Shown one piece after another: positions 43,671 through 51,944 of a DNA stretch of 64,000 nt. Location: the NCBI RefSeq assembly GCF_014635665.1, contig NZ_BMDG01000003.1:62001-126000 (forward strand). Reading direction: 5' to 3'. The DNA is from Isoptericola cucumis (GTDB taxonomy: Bacteria; Actinomycetota; Actinomycetes; Actinomycetales; Cellulomonadaceae). The position numbers and the translations under genes were made by a program. The notes below the pieces were generated by a model. The model ran no database searches. It was given only the letters and a program-made list of their open reading frames with translations, and was not told the DNA's origin. The stretch's first letter is position 1; every line of letters begins with the position of its first letter.

Positions 43671-45106
43671 GTGGCAGACGCCGGGCCGGTGGCCGCGGCG
43701 CTGGCGTGGCTGCGCGGGCTGTGCTTCGACTCGCGGTTGGGTGACGCCGCGGGAGGTGCTCGAGGCGCTCGGCCGATTTCGCCGTCGGTCGGCGGATGCT
43801 GGAGGCTGCGGTGGCCGACCCGCGGTCGCGGGACGTGTGGCGGCGGCTGCGGTTCGTGGTGGACCGGGCGCGGGCGTGGGGCGAGGTGTCGCACGGCGGG
43901 CTGCGCGCGTACCTCGCGTGGGCGGCGCATCAGGGCACGGAGACCACGCAGGTGGCCGAGTCCGTGCTGCCGGAGACTGACGTCGACGCCGTGCGCGTCA
44001 TGACGGTGCACGCCGCCAAGGGGCTGGAGTTCCCGATGGTGGTGCTGTCCGGGATGACGTCGCGGCCGGTGCGGCGGCCGGGGGTGAAGCTGCTGTGGCC
44101 CGACGGCGGCGGGTACGCCGTGCGGTTCCGTGCCGGCGTGGAGACGGACGACTTCGGCGTGGTGCAGCCCGTCGACGAGCAGATGGACGACCTGGAGAAG
44201 CGGCGCCTGCTGTACGTGGCGGCGACGCGGGCGCGCGACCACCTGGTGGTGTCGCTGCATCGGGCCGGTGGCGCGGAGTCGGCGGCGAAGCTGCTCGCCG
44301 AGACCGGTGGTGCCGGGTCGCTGGGGGAGGAGCGGTTCTCCGCTTCGCCTGACGCTGGTGGCGCGCCAGGAGCTGGCGCCGGGGAGGAGGCCGTGGAGCC
44401 ACCGCCGCCGTACGACGTGTGGCTGGCGGGCGTGACCGCCGCGCGGACGAGCAGCGAGCGGGACGCCGCGATCAGCGCGTCCGGGCTGGAGGGTACCGAG
44501 CCGGCGCTGGTGCTGGCCGAGCCGGACGACGTGGCCGAGGGGCAGGCGAAGGGCGGCCGCGACCTGGAGCTGCCGCCGTGGTCGAAGGGCCGGTACGGGT
44601 CTGCGATCGGGCGGGCCGTGCACGCCGTGCTGCAGGCGGTGGACCTCGCCACCGGCGACGGCGTGGACGAGGCCGTGGCCGCGCAGTGCGTGGTCGAGAG
44701 CGTGGTGGGTACCGAGGACCTGGTCGGCGCTCTGGTGCGGTCCGCGCTGGCCAGCGACCTGGTGCAGCGCGCGGCGCAGCGCGAGCACTGGCGGGAGACG
44801 TACGTCGGGACGCTGGACGACGACCCAGATCCTGATGGCACCGTGCTCGAGGGATACGTGGACCTCGTCTTCCGCGACGACGACGGCACGCTCGTCGTCG
44901 TGGACTACAAGACCGACGCCGTCCCGGCGGGCGCGTACCCCAGCCGGGTGGAGTACTACGCCCCGCAGCTGCGGGCGTACGTGCAATGCCTGGGCGACGC
45001 GAATGGCGCGACTGTGCGTGCGGAGCTGTTGTTCCTGCACCCGCAGCGGGCCGTACCAGTGGGTGTCGCCTCAGTTGGAGCAGCGCAGCCCTCAACTGGC
45101 TCATAA
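43671..45106 (+). pseudogene. 3' part of an AddA/RecB-like helicase-nuclease, truncated and frameshifted
   Basis: The sequence reads as the end of a UvrD-type helicase with a RecB nuclease domain: VMTVHAAKGLEFPMVVLSGM (helicase motif V), EKRRLLYVAATRARDHLVV (motif VI), then GRAVHAVLQ and LEGYVDLVF...LVVVDYKTDAV, the nuclease core with its catalytic Asp-Lys. The first two thirds, including Walker A, are missing. Two single-base indels (extra T near 43737, missing G near 43771) break the start. The frame runs into a tRNA-Met 3' end. It is probably non-functional, cut by an insertion or deletion. Confidence 0.8.
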
Positions 45107-45141
45107 CCCAGAGGCCGCAGGTTCAAATCCTGCCCCCGCTA
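45096..45141 (+). other. 3' half of a tRNA-Met(CAT) gene, candidate attachment scar
   Basis: The bases include an anticodon loop CTCATAA, a T arm GCAGG-TTCAAAT-CCTGC and the acceptor 3' strand CCCCGCT with discriminator A. The 5' half (45045-45095) does not form a D arm or a full acceptor partner. tRNA 3' halves of this size are typical att sites left by island integration. Confidence 0.6.
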
Positions 45142-45146
45142 CGAAA

Positions 45147-45190
45147 AAGGCCCCTGGCCAGCGAAAACGCTGACCAGGGGGCCTTCCCTT
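45147..45190 (+). terminator. Intrinsic terminator after the tRNA fragment
   Basis: A long stem with loop AAAA (arms about 45147-45163 and 45168-45185, one mismatch and one bulge) followed by CCCTTTT. It would have ended the tRNA transcript. Confidence 0.8.
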
Positions 45191-45235
45191 TTGCTCCGAA
45201 ACCGCCTGGCTACGGTCTGCGCTACGGTCTAGCGA

Positions 45236-45829
45236 TCACGGGGTCGTCTCGGGCTCCCACGGCCACCACCACACTGCCCCTCCGCGCCAGGCTTCAAGGC
45301 CGGAGCTGGCGTAGCCCCGCTGCAGGGAGCCCAGGGCCGCGTCCCGCTCGGGGCCGTCCTCGTAAGGCCCGCCAGTGGCCTTCTGCGGTTCGGGCTGCAG
45401 GACGACGACCGTGGAGTCGCGGTCGAGGCGCAGCAGGTCGAGGAGGTCGGCCAGGATCCGGCCGCTGAGGCGCTGATGCCGCCACTGCGGGTCCAGGTGC
45501 ATCCGGTCGACGAGCACGACGGTGTCAATCCACTGCTCAGGATGGACGCGGATGATGTGGGCGGCGGTGGCACCCAGGGTCTCGGCGTCGGTGCTCACGG
45601 CATCGGCGGCGTCGTGGACGTCCTCCTTGAGTGCGTCCCAGCCGATCCAGCCGCGCACCGTCCCGATCTCAACGGTCCGGAGCGCGTCGTAGGCGGTCAC
45701 GACGGCGGAGAACTGACGGAGGAAGACGTCGGCATCGGCCTCGGGACGGTCGATGCTAGTGATGCGCACGAAGAAGTCGGTGTCGTCGGGGTCGAAGGCC
45801 TCCGGACCGACGTCGGTGTCCGTGGTCAT
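45236..45829 (-). CDS. Acetyltransferase-like protein, function unknown
   Basis: A 197-residue acidic protein. HLDPQWRHQRLSGRILADLLDLLRL followed by VVVLQPEP is compatible with the acetyl-CoA binding turn and beta strand of a GNAT fold, but the R/Q-x-x-G-x-G/A motif is weak. The ATG at 45829 is preceded at seven bases by GAGACT, near the leaderless pattern. It is divergent from the methyltransferase operon. Confidence 0.5.
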   Translation of the reverse strand: MTTDTDVGPEAFDPDDTDFFVRITSIDRPEADADVFLRQFSAVVTAYDALRTVEIGTVRGWIGWDALKEDVHDAADAVSTDAETLGATAAHIIRVHPEQWIDTVVLVDRMHLDPQWRHQRLSGRILADLLDLLRLDRDSTVVVLQPEPQKATGGPYEDGPERDAALGSLQRGYASSGLEAWRGGAVWWWPWEPETTP

Positions 45830-45975
45830 GTCCGCCAGTCTCACAGGCGGACCCGCGTCCTGGTGGCCATCGGCCTCGTCTGCAGGCCGCTGTCAGCGCT
45901 CACCGGTAACCTGACCTCACGGATGATGCGCCCCGCTCCCGGCAGTGCAGCAGGGGCTGGTGAGGAAGGGCAGGC

Positions 45976-47091
45976 ATGGCGGCTCAGGTTGGAACGTCTA
46001 CGAAGCAGCAGAGCCTCGCCGACGCCAAGGCTGCTAAAGATGATGAGTTCTACACGCAGCTGAGCGACATCGAGAAGGAGCTGCGGCACTACAAGAAGCA
46101 TTTCAAGGGGAAGGTTGTCTACCTCAACTGTGATGACCCCCGAGAGTCGGAGTTCTTCCATTATTTCAGCTACAACTTCGAGAAGTTGGGTCTGAAGAAG
46201 CTTATCGCTGCGTGTTACAAGAGTCAGAACGTCGACCTGTTCTCGCAGGAGGACAGTGAGCAGGCCGTCTACCTGGAGTACGAAGGTGATAAAGACGGTG
46301 ATCGCGTCCCTGGGCGCGACGAGATCGAGGTGGAGTACTTCGAGGGGGACGGCGATTTCCGCTCGAAGGAGAGCATTGCCCTCCTAGAGCAGGCGGACAT
46401 CGTCGTGACCAACCCTCCGTTCAGCCTGTTTCGCGAGTACATTGCCCAGCTCATTGAGCACGAGAAGAAGTTCCTGATTATCGGGAATATGAACGCGATC
46501 ACGACGAGAGACATCTGGCCGCTCGTCCAGCAAGGAAAGTTTTGGCTTGGTGTCACACGTACGGGCACGGGACAGATGTGGTTCCGGGTTAGCGAAGATT
46601 TCCCAGCCAAGAGCGGTCAACGGATCGGCGAAGACGGGCATCGGTACCAGACGATCGGCAACTCTGCCTGGTTTACGAACTTGGACCACGCGAAGCGGCA
46701 TGAGGATCTCATCCTCTATAAGACGTACGACCCAGATCTGTATCCGGCGTACGACAACTTCGACGCCATCAATGTGTCAAAGGCTGTCGATATACCTATG
46801 GACTTCGATGGCGTGATGGGGGTACCAGTCAGCTTCTTGGGGAGACATAATCCTGACCAATTCGAGATTGTCGGCATCACCAAGACCTGGTTCGGTGCCG
46901 CGACGAAGAAGTACCCAACTCAGATTCAGGTCAGTGCCAATGGTCGAACGAGCGAGGTGTCAAAGCTCAACGACGGAGCGGTGCTCAAGGTGACAACTCC
47001 TCCTCTGGGAAAGACCTACTACAAGATTGATGACGAGTGCTTCATCCAGACGTATCCGCGCATCCTCATCCGACGCAAGGACACCGCATGA
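45976..47091 (+). CDS. EcoRI-type adenine-specific DNA methyltransferase
   Basis: A 371-residue protein. KDDEFYTQLSDIEKEL near the N-terminus and NPPFSLFREYI at 146-156 (catalytic motif IV) identify the EcoRI methyltransferase family, which methylates N6 of adenine. Its base composition (about 50-55% GC by eye) is far lower than its neighbours, a sign of recent transfer. GAGGAAGGG lies upstream of the ATG. The stop overlaps the next ATG by four bases (ATGA). It may protect host DNA from the DUF262-HNH nuclease encoded next. Confidence 0.9.
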   Translation: MAAQVGTSTKQQSLADAKAAKDDEFYTQLSDIEKELRHYKKHFKGKVVYLNCDDPRESEFFHYFSYNFEKLGLKKLIAACYKSQNVDLFSQEDSEQAVYLEYEGDKDGDRVPGRDEIEVEYFEGDGDFRSKESIALLEQADIVVTNPPFSLFREYIAQLIEHEKKFLIIGNMNAITTRDIWPLVQQGKFWLGVTRTGTGQMWFRVSEDFPAKSGQRIGEDGHRYQTIGNSAWFTNLDHAKRHEDLILYKTYDPDLYPAYDNFDAINVSKAVDIPMDFDGVMGVPVSFLGRHNPDQFEIVGITKTWFGAATKKYPTQIQVSANGRTSEVSKLNDGAVLKVTTPPLGKTYYKIDDECFIQTYPRILIRRKDTA

Positions 47092-48239
47092 TGGAGATCA
47101 AACTCCACGAGATCACGGTCCGCGACCTCGTCGAGGACTACGAGGACAACGACGAGCTGGGCGTGAGGGCCTACGGCGGCAAGCTCGACGTCCGCCCGCC
47201 CTACCAGCGGGAGTTCGTCTACAAGGACAGGCAGCGAGACGCCGTGATCGAGACGCTGCGCCGTGATTTCCCGCTCAACGTCATGTACTGGGCCGTCCAG
47301 GACGACGACACGTTCGAGATCATCGACGGCCAGCAGCGCACGATCTCGATCTGCCAGTACGTCGAGGGCGACTTCTCAATTCCCATAGACGGGCACCAGC
47401 TTGCCTTCCACAACCTGCAGAGCGATCAGCAGGAGCAGATCCTCAACTACAAGCTCATGGTCTACTTCTGCCAGGGCACGGACTCCGAGAAGCTTGATTG
47501 GTTCAAGACGATCAACATCGCGGGTGAGGAACTCACCGACCAAGAGCTGCGCAACGCGGTATACCACGGCCCGTGGGTGTCGGCGGCCAAGAAGTACTTC
47601 AGCAAGAACGGCTGCCCGGCATATCAGATCGGCAGTGACTACATGACCGGCGTGGCGATCCGCCAGGACTATCTCGAGACCGCGATCGAGTGGATCAACG
47701 ACGGCAAGGTCGACGAGTACATGCGCGACCACCAGCACGACACCAACGCCAACGAGTTGTGGCTCTACTTCATGGGTGTCATCAACTGGGTCAAGGCGAC
47801 CTTCCCGAAGAAGCATGCCCAGATGAAGTCGGTCAAGTGGGGGCCGCTGTACAACCAGTACAAGGATGCTCACCTCGATCCGGCCAAGCTCGGAGCCCGC
47901 GTCGAGGCCCTGATGGGCGACTTGGACGTGAAGAACAAGCGCGGTATCTATGAGTTCGTGCTCGGCGGTGAGACCGACACGAAACTGCTTCAGGTCCGTG
48001 TGTTCGACGAGAAGACTAAGCTCGCGGCCTACGAGAAGCAGACGAAGAAGGCCAAGACCGATGAGGTGTCCAACTGCCCGCTGTGCGCGGTCGGCACCAA
48101 CGCCAACGCCACACGGATCTACGAACTCAGTGAGATGGACGCCGACCATGTGACCGCGTGGTCCAAGGGCGGCTCGACCGACCTGTCCAACTGCGAGATG
48201 CTCTGCGTTCCGCACAACAGGTCGAAGGGCAACAGGTAG
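47088..48239 (+). CDS. DUF262 and HNH nuclease protein
   Basis: A 383-residue protein. The DUF262 domain has PYQREFVY at 38-45 and DGQQRT at 80-85. A helical middle follows (NELWLYFMGVINWVKATFPKKHA). The C-terminal 60 residues form an HNH nuclease with CPLC, ADHVTAWSKGGSTDLSNCEMLC and a final HNRSKGNR. GmrSD-like proteins of this layout cut DNA after nucleotide-linked control. Coupling to a modification enzyme suggests a restriction pair. The first methionine (47088) is followed by a second at 47091. Confidence 0.85.
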   Translation: MMEIKLHEITVRDLVEDYEDNDELGVRAYGGKLDVRPPYQREFVYKDRQRDAVIETLRRDFPLNVMYWAVQDDDTFEIIDGQQRTISICQYVEGDFSIPIDGHQLAFHNLQSDQQEQILNYKLMVYFCQGTDSEKLDWFKTINIAGEELTDQELRNAVYHGPWVSAAKKYFSKNGCPAYQIGSDYMTGVAIRQDYLETAIEWINDGKVDEYMRDHQHDTNANELWLYFMGVINWVKATFPKKHAQMKSVKWGPLYNQYKDAHLDPAKLGARVEALMGDLDVKNKRGIYEFVLGGETDTKLLQVRVFDEKTKLAAYEKQTKKAKTDEVSNCPLCAVGTNANATRIYELSEMDADHVTAWSKGGSTDLSNCEMLCVPHNRSKGNR

Positions 48240-48246
48240 TTGGGAG

Positions 48247-48762
48247 ATGGTTCTCCCTGCCGACGACTCCCAGCGAGAAGCGATCCGGGACGAGGTGTCT
48301 CGGATCCACGAGAGCGCCGTCTACTCCGCACAGGGGCACTTCGAGGCCGCGAAGGTCTGGCGGTATGTTCACTGGGGTCTCGGTGCGCTGGCTGCGGCAC
48401 TGAGCACCGCGGCGGCCGTGATCACGTTCGCCTCCGACATGCAGGTCCTCTCGGGCGTGATAGCGATCCTTGCGGCCATTACGGCGGCCATCGTGACCGG
48501 TAGCCGGCCGGACAAGCTCGCCGAGCGGGCGCAGAGCTCCGGCAACGACTACACGACCCTGCGCAACGATGCTCGCCGGCTCCGCGACATCGCCGTACCC
48601 TCCGACCCGGTACTCGAACTCCGTGATGCCCTGGCCGAGCTCTCGGGCCGAGCTTCCGAGCTCGACCACGCGGGGGACGTGATCCCGCGCTGGGCCTACA
48701 AGCGCGCCAAGCGCAACATCGAGAGCGACGGCGGTCAGCGATTCGAGGTGGATGGCTCATGA
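48247..48762 (+). CDS. SLATT-type two-transmembrane effector
   Basis: A 171-residue protein. Two membrane helices at about 41-61 and 66-85 (GLGALAAALSTAAAVIT, VIAILAAITAAIV) sit between helical cytoplasmic flanks. This is the SLATT (SMODS and SLOG-associating 2TM) layout, in which nucleotide signals are thought to trigger membrane damage. It begins seven bases after the DUF262 stop, and its own stop overlaps the CD-NTase start by four bases, so it is the effector half of a CBASS-type pair. The family assignment is by topology and context. Confidence 0.75.
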   Translation: MVLPADDSQREAIRDEVSRIHESAVYSAQGHFEAAKVWRYVHWGLGALAAALSTAAAVITFASDMQVLSGVIAILAAITAAIVTGSRPDKLAERAQSSGNDYTTLRNDARRLRDIAVPSDPVLELRDALAELSGRASELDHAGDVIPRWAYKRAKRNIESDGGQRFEVDGS

Positions 48763-49598
48763 CGGCTACGGCTGGCTCGACGTTGGACTCGATCATCCGG
48801 GATGTGACCCCCGACGAGGACGCCCGGAGCACCGCGGCCAGCCATCGCGCCTCCGTCGAGTCGTGGCTCACGCAGGATCTGAACATCGTCAGGATGCGTG
48901 AGACGGGCTCGTGGCATCACGGCACCGCGATCACCGGTTCCAGCGACGTCGACTATTTCGTGACGATGCCGGGTTCGAGGCCGGAGTATTCGTCGACCGC
49001 CTTGGAGAAGCTGCGCGACTCGCTCCTGCGCGGGCTCTCGAACTGCGTGGTGCGCATCGACCGGCCCGCGGTGCGTCTGGTCTACTTCGATGGCGGTCCC
49101 GACGTGGAGATCACGCCGGCCTACTACAGGGACACCGACGACTACGACATCCCTGACCCGGACGGGATCGGCTGGATCCAGAGCAATCCTGCCGTCCACC
49201 TGGACTACGTGAACGAGGCTCAGCAGAAGACGAACGGCAGAGCGAAGAGCTTGATCCGGCTGGTGAAGACGTGGAAGGCGCGGAACTCGGTCCCGCTGTC
49301 GTCCTTCTACCTCGAGATGCGCGCTGCCCAGTACGCCCTTGCCAACGATCCCCTCATCTACGACTGGGACCTCCGGAACTTGTTCAGGGGGCTCTCCTCG
49401 GACGGCCTGCGCGAGATGAACGATCCGACGCACTACGGCCGGCGTATCTCGACCGGGACCGGCGGCAACGACTTCATGGCGAAGTACGCGGTCGACGAGG
49501 CTGCGCGACTGTCCGCGCTGGCCAAAGTTGCCTCCGACGCTGACGACCATGCCACGGCTGTGAACTACTGGGTGCAGCTGTTCAAGGTGCGGGCATAG
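48759..49598 (+). CDS. SMODS-type CD-NTase (CBASS signal synthase)
   Basis: A 279-residue nucleotidyltransferase. GS at 50-51 and SDVDYFV (Asp63, Asp65) form the GS-X(n)-DxD catalytic site; DVEITPAY at 115-122 supplies the third acidic residue, Glu in place of Asp. A helical thumb follows (GRAKSLIRLVKTWKA). CD-NTases make cyclic di- or tri-nucleotides on phage infection and the signal activates the effector, here the SLATT protein. No Cap2/Cap3 ubiquitin-like genes are present, as in minimal type I CBASS. Confidence 0.85.
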   Translation: MTATAGSTLDSIIRDVTPDEDARSTAASHRASVESWLTQDLNIVRMRETGSWHHGTAITGSSDVDYFVTMPGSRPEYSSTALEKLRDSLLRGLSNCVVRIDRPAVRLVYFDGGPDVEITPAYYRDTDDYDIPDPDGIGWIQSNPAVHLDYVNEAQQKTNGRAKSLIRLVKTWKARNSVPLSSFYLEMRAAQYALANDPLIYDWDLRNLFRGLSSDGLREMNDPTHYGRRISTGTGGNDFMAKYAVDEAARLSALAKVASDADDHATAVNYWVQLFKVRA

Positions 49599-49632
49599 AG
49601 GCGCAACGTCGTCCTTTGTGGAGCGGTAGCGC

Positions 49633-50517
49633 TTAAGACTCGACGTCACGACTCGACAGGCTCCACCCCATCAGCTCGGGGTGCTGGTCAGCCCACTGCT
49701 CCAGCGGTGAGTCGTCGAGCCCGAGATAGCTGATGACGTGCTGCGCGGCCGAATACACGCTGCCGCAGGCGACAGCCATCTGCCATCGGATCACCTCCGG
49801 CTCCGCGATGAACGCCTGGTGCAGTCGATTTTCCAGCTGGGTCACCCGCGTCTGCTCCTTGAGTCGGGCCAGAGCCGGGTGCGTGAAGGACGAGAGCATG
49901 TCGTAGAGGCCGGGTCGATGGAGGCGTTCACGGCCGAAGTCGTTGACAGCCTTGCGCAAGCTCGAATACTGCTCACCGCCGACGATCCACTCGTTGGGGC
50001 CGTCTTCGCCGTACAGCACGATGTCCGGGAACATCGTGCGAGCCTGGGCGATCGTCGCCTCTCGCGCCTTCCTGAACTCCTTTGCTCGAGCACGGTGCCC
50101 GATGTTGTTCTCGGACACGCGGGCCATGTGCAGACCGACGATCCGCTCCATGTAAAACCGTGCGACCCGATTGATCGGCTCCACATCGGTAGCCAACAGC
50201 CACGCCACGCGGCCGCAGTACTCGTCCACCGATCTGGTCACGGTCCAGCCCGTGAGGACGACCTCCGGCCCGAGGAGTCGTGCCAGAGCACGCACATGCT
50301 GGGCCGCGGCCGTGACGTACACGGCGGAATCCTGAGCGATTGACCGGGTCAGCTGTTCGGGGGCCTCCACCGAGGACGGGAGCACCGTGGCCTCCAACGC
50401 GCACCTGCTTGAAGGTGGAGTCGGGTCGCCGCAGTGGTACGCCACGGCGTCCCATGCCGCCGCGAACTCTCGCATGCCGTCGGCCAGACCGTCGAAATCG
50501 ATGCCCTCATCGCTCAC
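49633..50517 (-). CDS. Mainly helical hypothetical protein in the defence island
   Basis: A 294-residue protein. It is largely alpha-helical, with ARLLGPEVVLTGWTVTRSVDEYCGR, FYMERIVGLHMARVSEN, and FTHPALARLKEQTRVTQ. No catalytic motif or known domain is recognised. The GTG at 50517 lies 35 bp after the stop of another helical gene on the same strand, so they form a unit convergent with the CBASS operon. Unusual membrane or nucleic-acid binding signals are not seen. Confidence 0.6.
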   Translation of the reverse strand: MSDEGIDFDGLADGMREFAAAWDAVAYHCGDPTPPSSRCALEATVLPSSVEAPEQLTRSIAQDSAVYVTAAAQHVRALARLLGPEVVLTGWTVTRSVDEYCGRVAWLLATDVEPINRVARFYMERIVGLHMARVSENNIGHRARAKEFRKAREATIAQARTMFPDIVLYGEDGPNEWIVGGEQYSSLRKAVNDFGRERLHRPGLYDMLSSFTHPALARLKEQTRVTQLENRLHQAFIAEPEVIRWQMAVACGSVYSAAQHVISYLGLDDSPLEQWADQHPELMGWSLSSRDVES

Positions 50518-50552
50518 ACGGACAATCCTGGCACCCCGCGCAGGGTTTCCCT

Positions 50553-51338
50553 TCAGTACTGCGGCGTCGAGCGCTGGGCATGCAGCTTCAACACGGACTC
50601 GGTCAGGTTGGTCGCGGCCCACACGAGGTAGAGCGCCCGGGTCAGGTCGGTCGAGAACCGCACTGAGAACACGTCGGGGTCCGCGGTAGGGATCTCCACG
50701 CGCTCGGAGAACGCGAGGTTGGCCCACGTGAATCCGTGCGCAAAGCCCGAGCACAGCTGCCATGGGAGGAGGACCCCAAGAGCCGCGCCACTATGCTCGT
50801 CGGCGTAGGTCACGGCCGCGGTGCTCGTGAATCCACGCTTGACCGCCGCGATGTCGATCTCCGGATGTCGCTGGGCGACCTCGAGGATCGTAGCGATCCG
50901 CTCGTCGTAGGACGCGGGGTCCTTGAGGTCCAACGGCGCGAGTGCCCGCCGGGCGTTCTTGGCGTTGACCATCTGCCAGCGCAGGCACCGCGTCACGCGC
51001 TCTGCCCTCGATGTCGGATGGAGCATCCAGAAGGCCGCCGCCATGTTCTCGAGGCTCCCGCGGATCAGTGAGGCCGGTGCCGCGACGTGCAGGCTATGGG
51101 CGTCGACGACGAGCGTCTTGCACGCGTGCAGGTGGTCCGCACCGGCGACGATGCAGGCGTTGACCGCGTGCGAGACGTGGAAGGGCGGCGACCAGGCGTC
51201 GTCCCCGGTCAGCGAGGACCCGGGCCGCGCGTTGAACTCGTCCTTGGTGTCGGTCCGGGCCTGAAGCTTGTTGATGAGATCAGCGAGCCTCTTCCACTGA
51301 TCGGACACCTGTTCGTCGGTCAACGGTGCGTTCTCCAC
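50553..51338 (-). CDS. Mainly helical hypothetical protein, paired with the downstream gene
   Basis: A 261-residue protein with a helical core: HACKTLVVDAHSLHVAAPASLIRGSLENMAAAFWML, and WQLCSGFAHGFTWANLAF. Its general layout (RGSLE..A..F helix, then R-rich helix, then a final aromatic helix) is similar to the downstream protein, so they could be distant relatives. No known domain recognised. The GTG at 51338 has TTGGAT six bases upstream, close to the leaderless pattern. Confidence 0.6.
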   Translation of the reverse strand: MENAPLTDEQVSDQWKRLADLINKLQARTDTKDEFNARPGSSLTGDDAWSPPFHVSHAVNACIVAGADHLHACKTLVVDAHSLHVAAPASLIRGSLENMAAAFWMLHPTSRAERVTRCLRWQMVNAKNARRALAPLDLKDPASYDERIATILEVAQRHPEIDIAAVKRGFTSTAAVTYADEHSGAALGVLLPWQLCSGFAHGFTWANLAFSERVEIPTADPDVFSVRFSTDLTRALYLVWAATNLTESVLKLHAQRSTPQY

Positions 51339-51409
51339 GTCCCCATCCAACCGTGGACCTCCGACAACGGAGCTCCGAATGTGTCGCTCCTCGATGGCAA
51401 CATGAATCC

Positions 51410-51874
51410 ATGATCGATCTGGTCCGCTCACGTTGGGCCGACGAGCACCCGCAGGCGCTGCAGGATCTCGTCGACCCGACGATCCGCATCGTTGCCAGCG
51501 ACCTCATACCACGCTGGGCGCTGCCAGCAGGGTGGGTGCGGATCGTCAACCATCTGCACGCCGATCTCGTCGCGCTGCTCGGCGACTATGGGCTCGTCCG
51601 AGCTGGGACCAAGCTCGCGTCTCTGAGATACGTCGTCAGCTACCCGGCCGACGCTGACCCAGAGGTCTGTGTCGCAGCCGATGCACGGATCGCCGCGGCC
51701 AAGACGGAGTCCCTGACGACATGCGATCTCTGTGGCGTGCATGTCGACAACTCGGTGTCGTTCGGCGTCGTCCGCTGCGAGCGGCACCCACAGGAATACG
51801 TCAACACCCCCAACGGTGCGATTGCTCGTCCACCGGGGTCGACAGGAGACGACGTGCCCTCGAGCCTCGCCTGA
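51410..51874 (+). CDS. Hypothetical protein with C-terminal Cys pair
   Basis: A 154-residue protein. It starts with MIDLVRSRWADEHPQALQDLVDP, has VRIVNHLHADLVALLGDYGL in the middle, and ends with TTCDLCGVHVDNSVSFGVVRCERH, a possible small zinc site (CX2C...C...H). No function is known. It is divergent from the helical gene pair, with CAACAT six bases before the ATG. Confidence 0.55.
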   Translation: MIDLVRSRWADEHPQALQDLVDPTIRIVASDLIPRWALPAGWVRIVNHLHADLVALLGDYGLVRAGTKLASLRYVVSYPADADPEVCVAADARIAAAKTESLTTCDLCGVHVDNSVSFGVVRCERHPQEYVNTPNGAIARPPGSTGDDVPSSLA

Positions 51875-51907
51875 CTGGTCATGCCGGAGAATGTCCGACC
51901 CCGTCGC

Positions 51908-51913
51908 TACGCT
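51908..51913 (+). promoter_or_regulatory. -10 hexamer TACGCT of the gene at 51945
   Basis: TACGCT lies 31 bases before the ATG at 51945, leaving a short leader that contains GGAGGAGG. This favours 51945 over the upstream ATG at 51891. Confidence 0.45.
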
Positions 51914-51944
51914 GGACCGAGAGTTCCAACGGAGGAGGCGGACC

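Noticed and set aside
45045-45141. A complete tRNA-Met gene
   Set aside because: The only possible 5' acceptor AGCGGG is 97 bases from the 3' end, no D arm forms, and the anticodon stem lacks one G. Only the 3' half is convincing.
45976-49598. CBASS with ubiquitin-like accessory genes (type II)
   Set aside because: No E1/E2-like or JAB-protease gene lies nearby; only synthase and effector are present.
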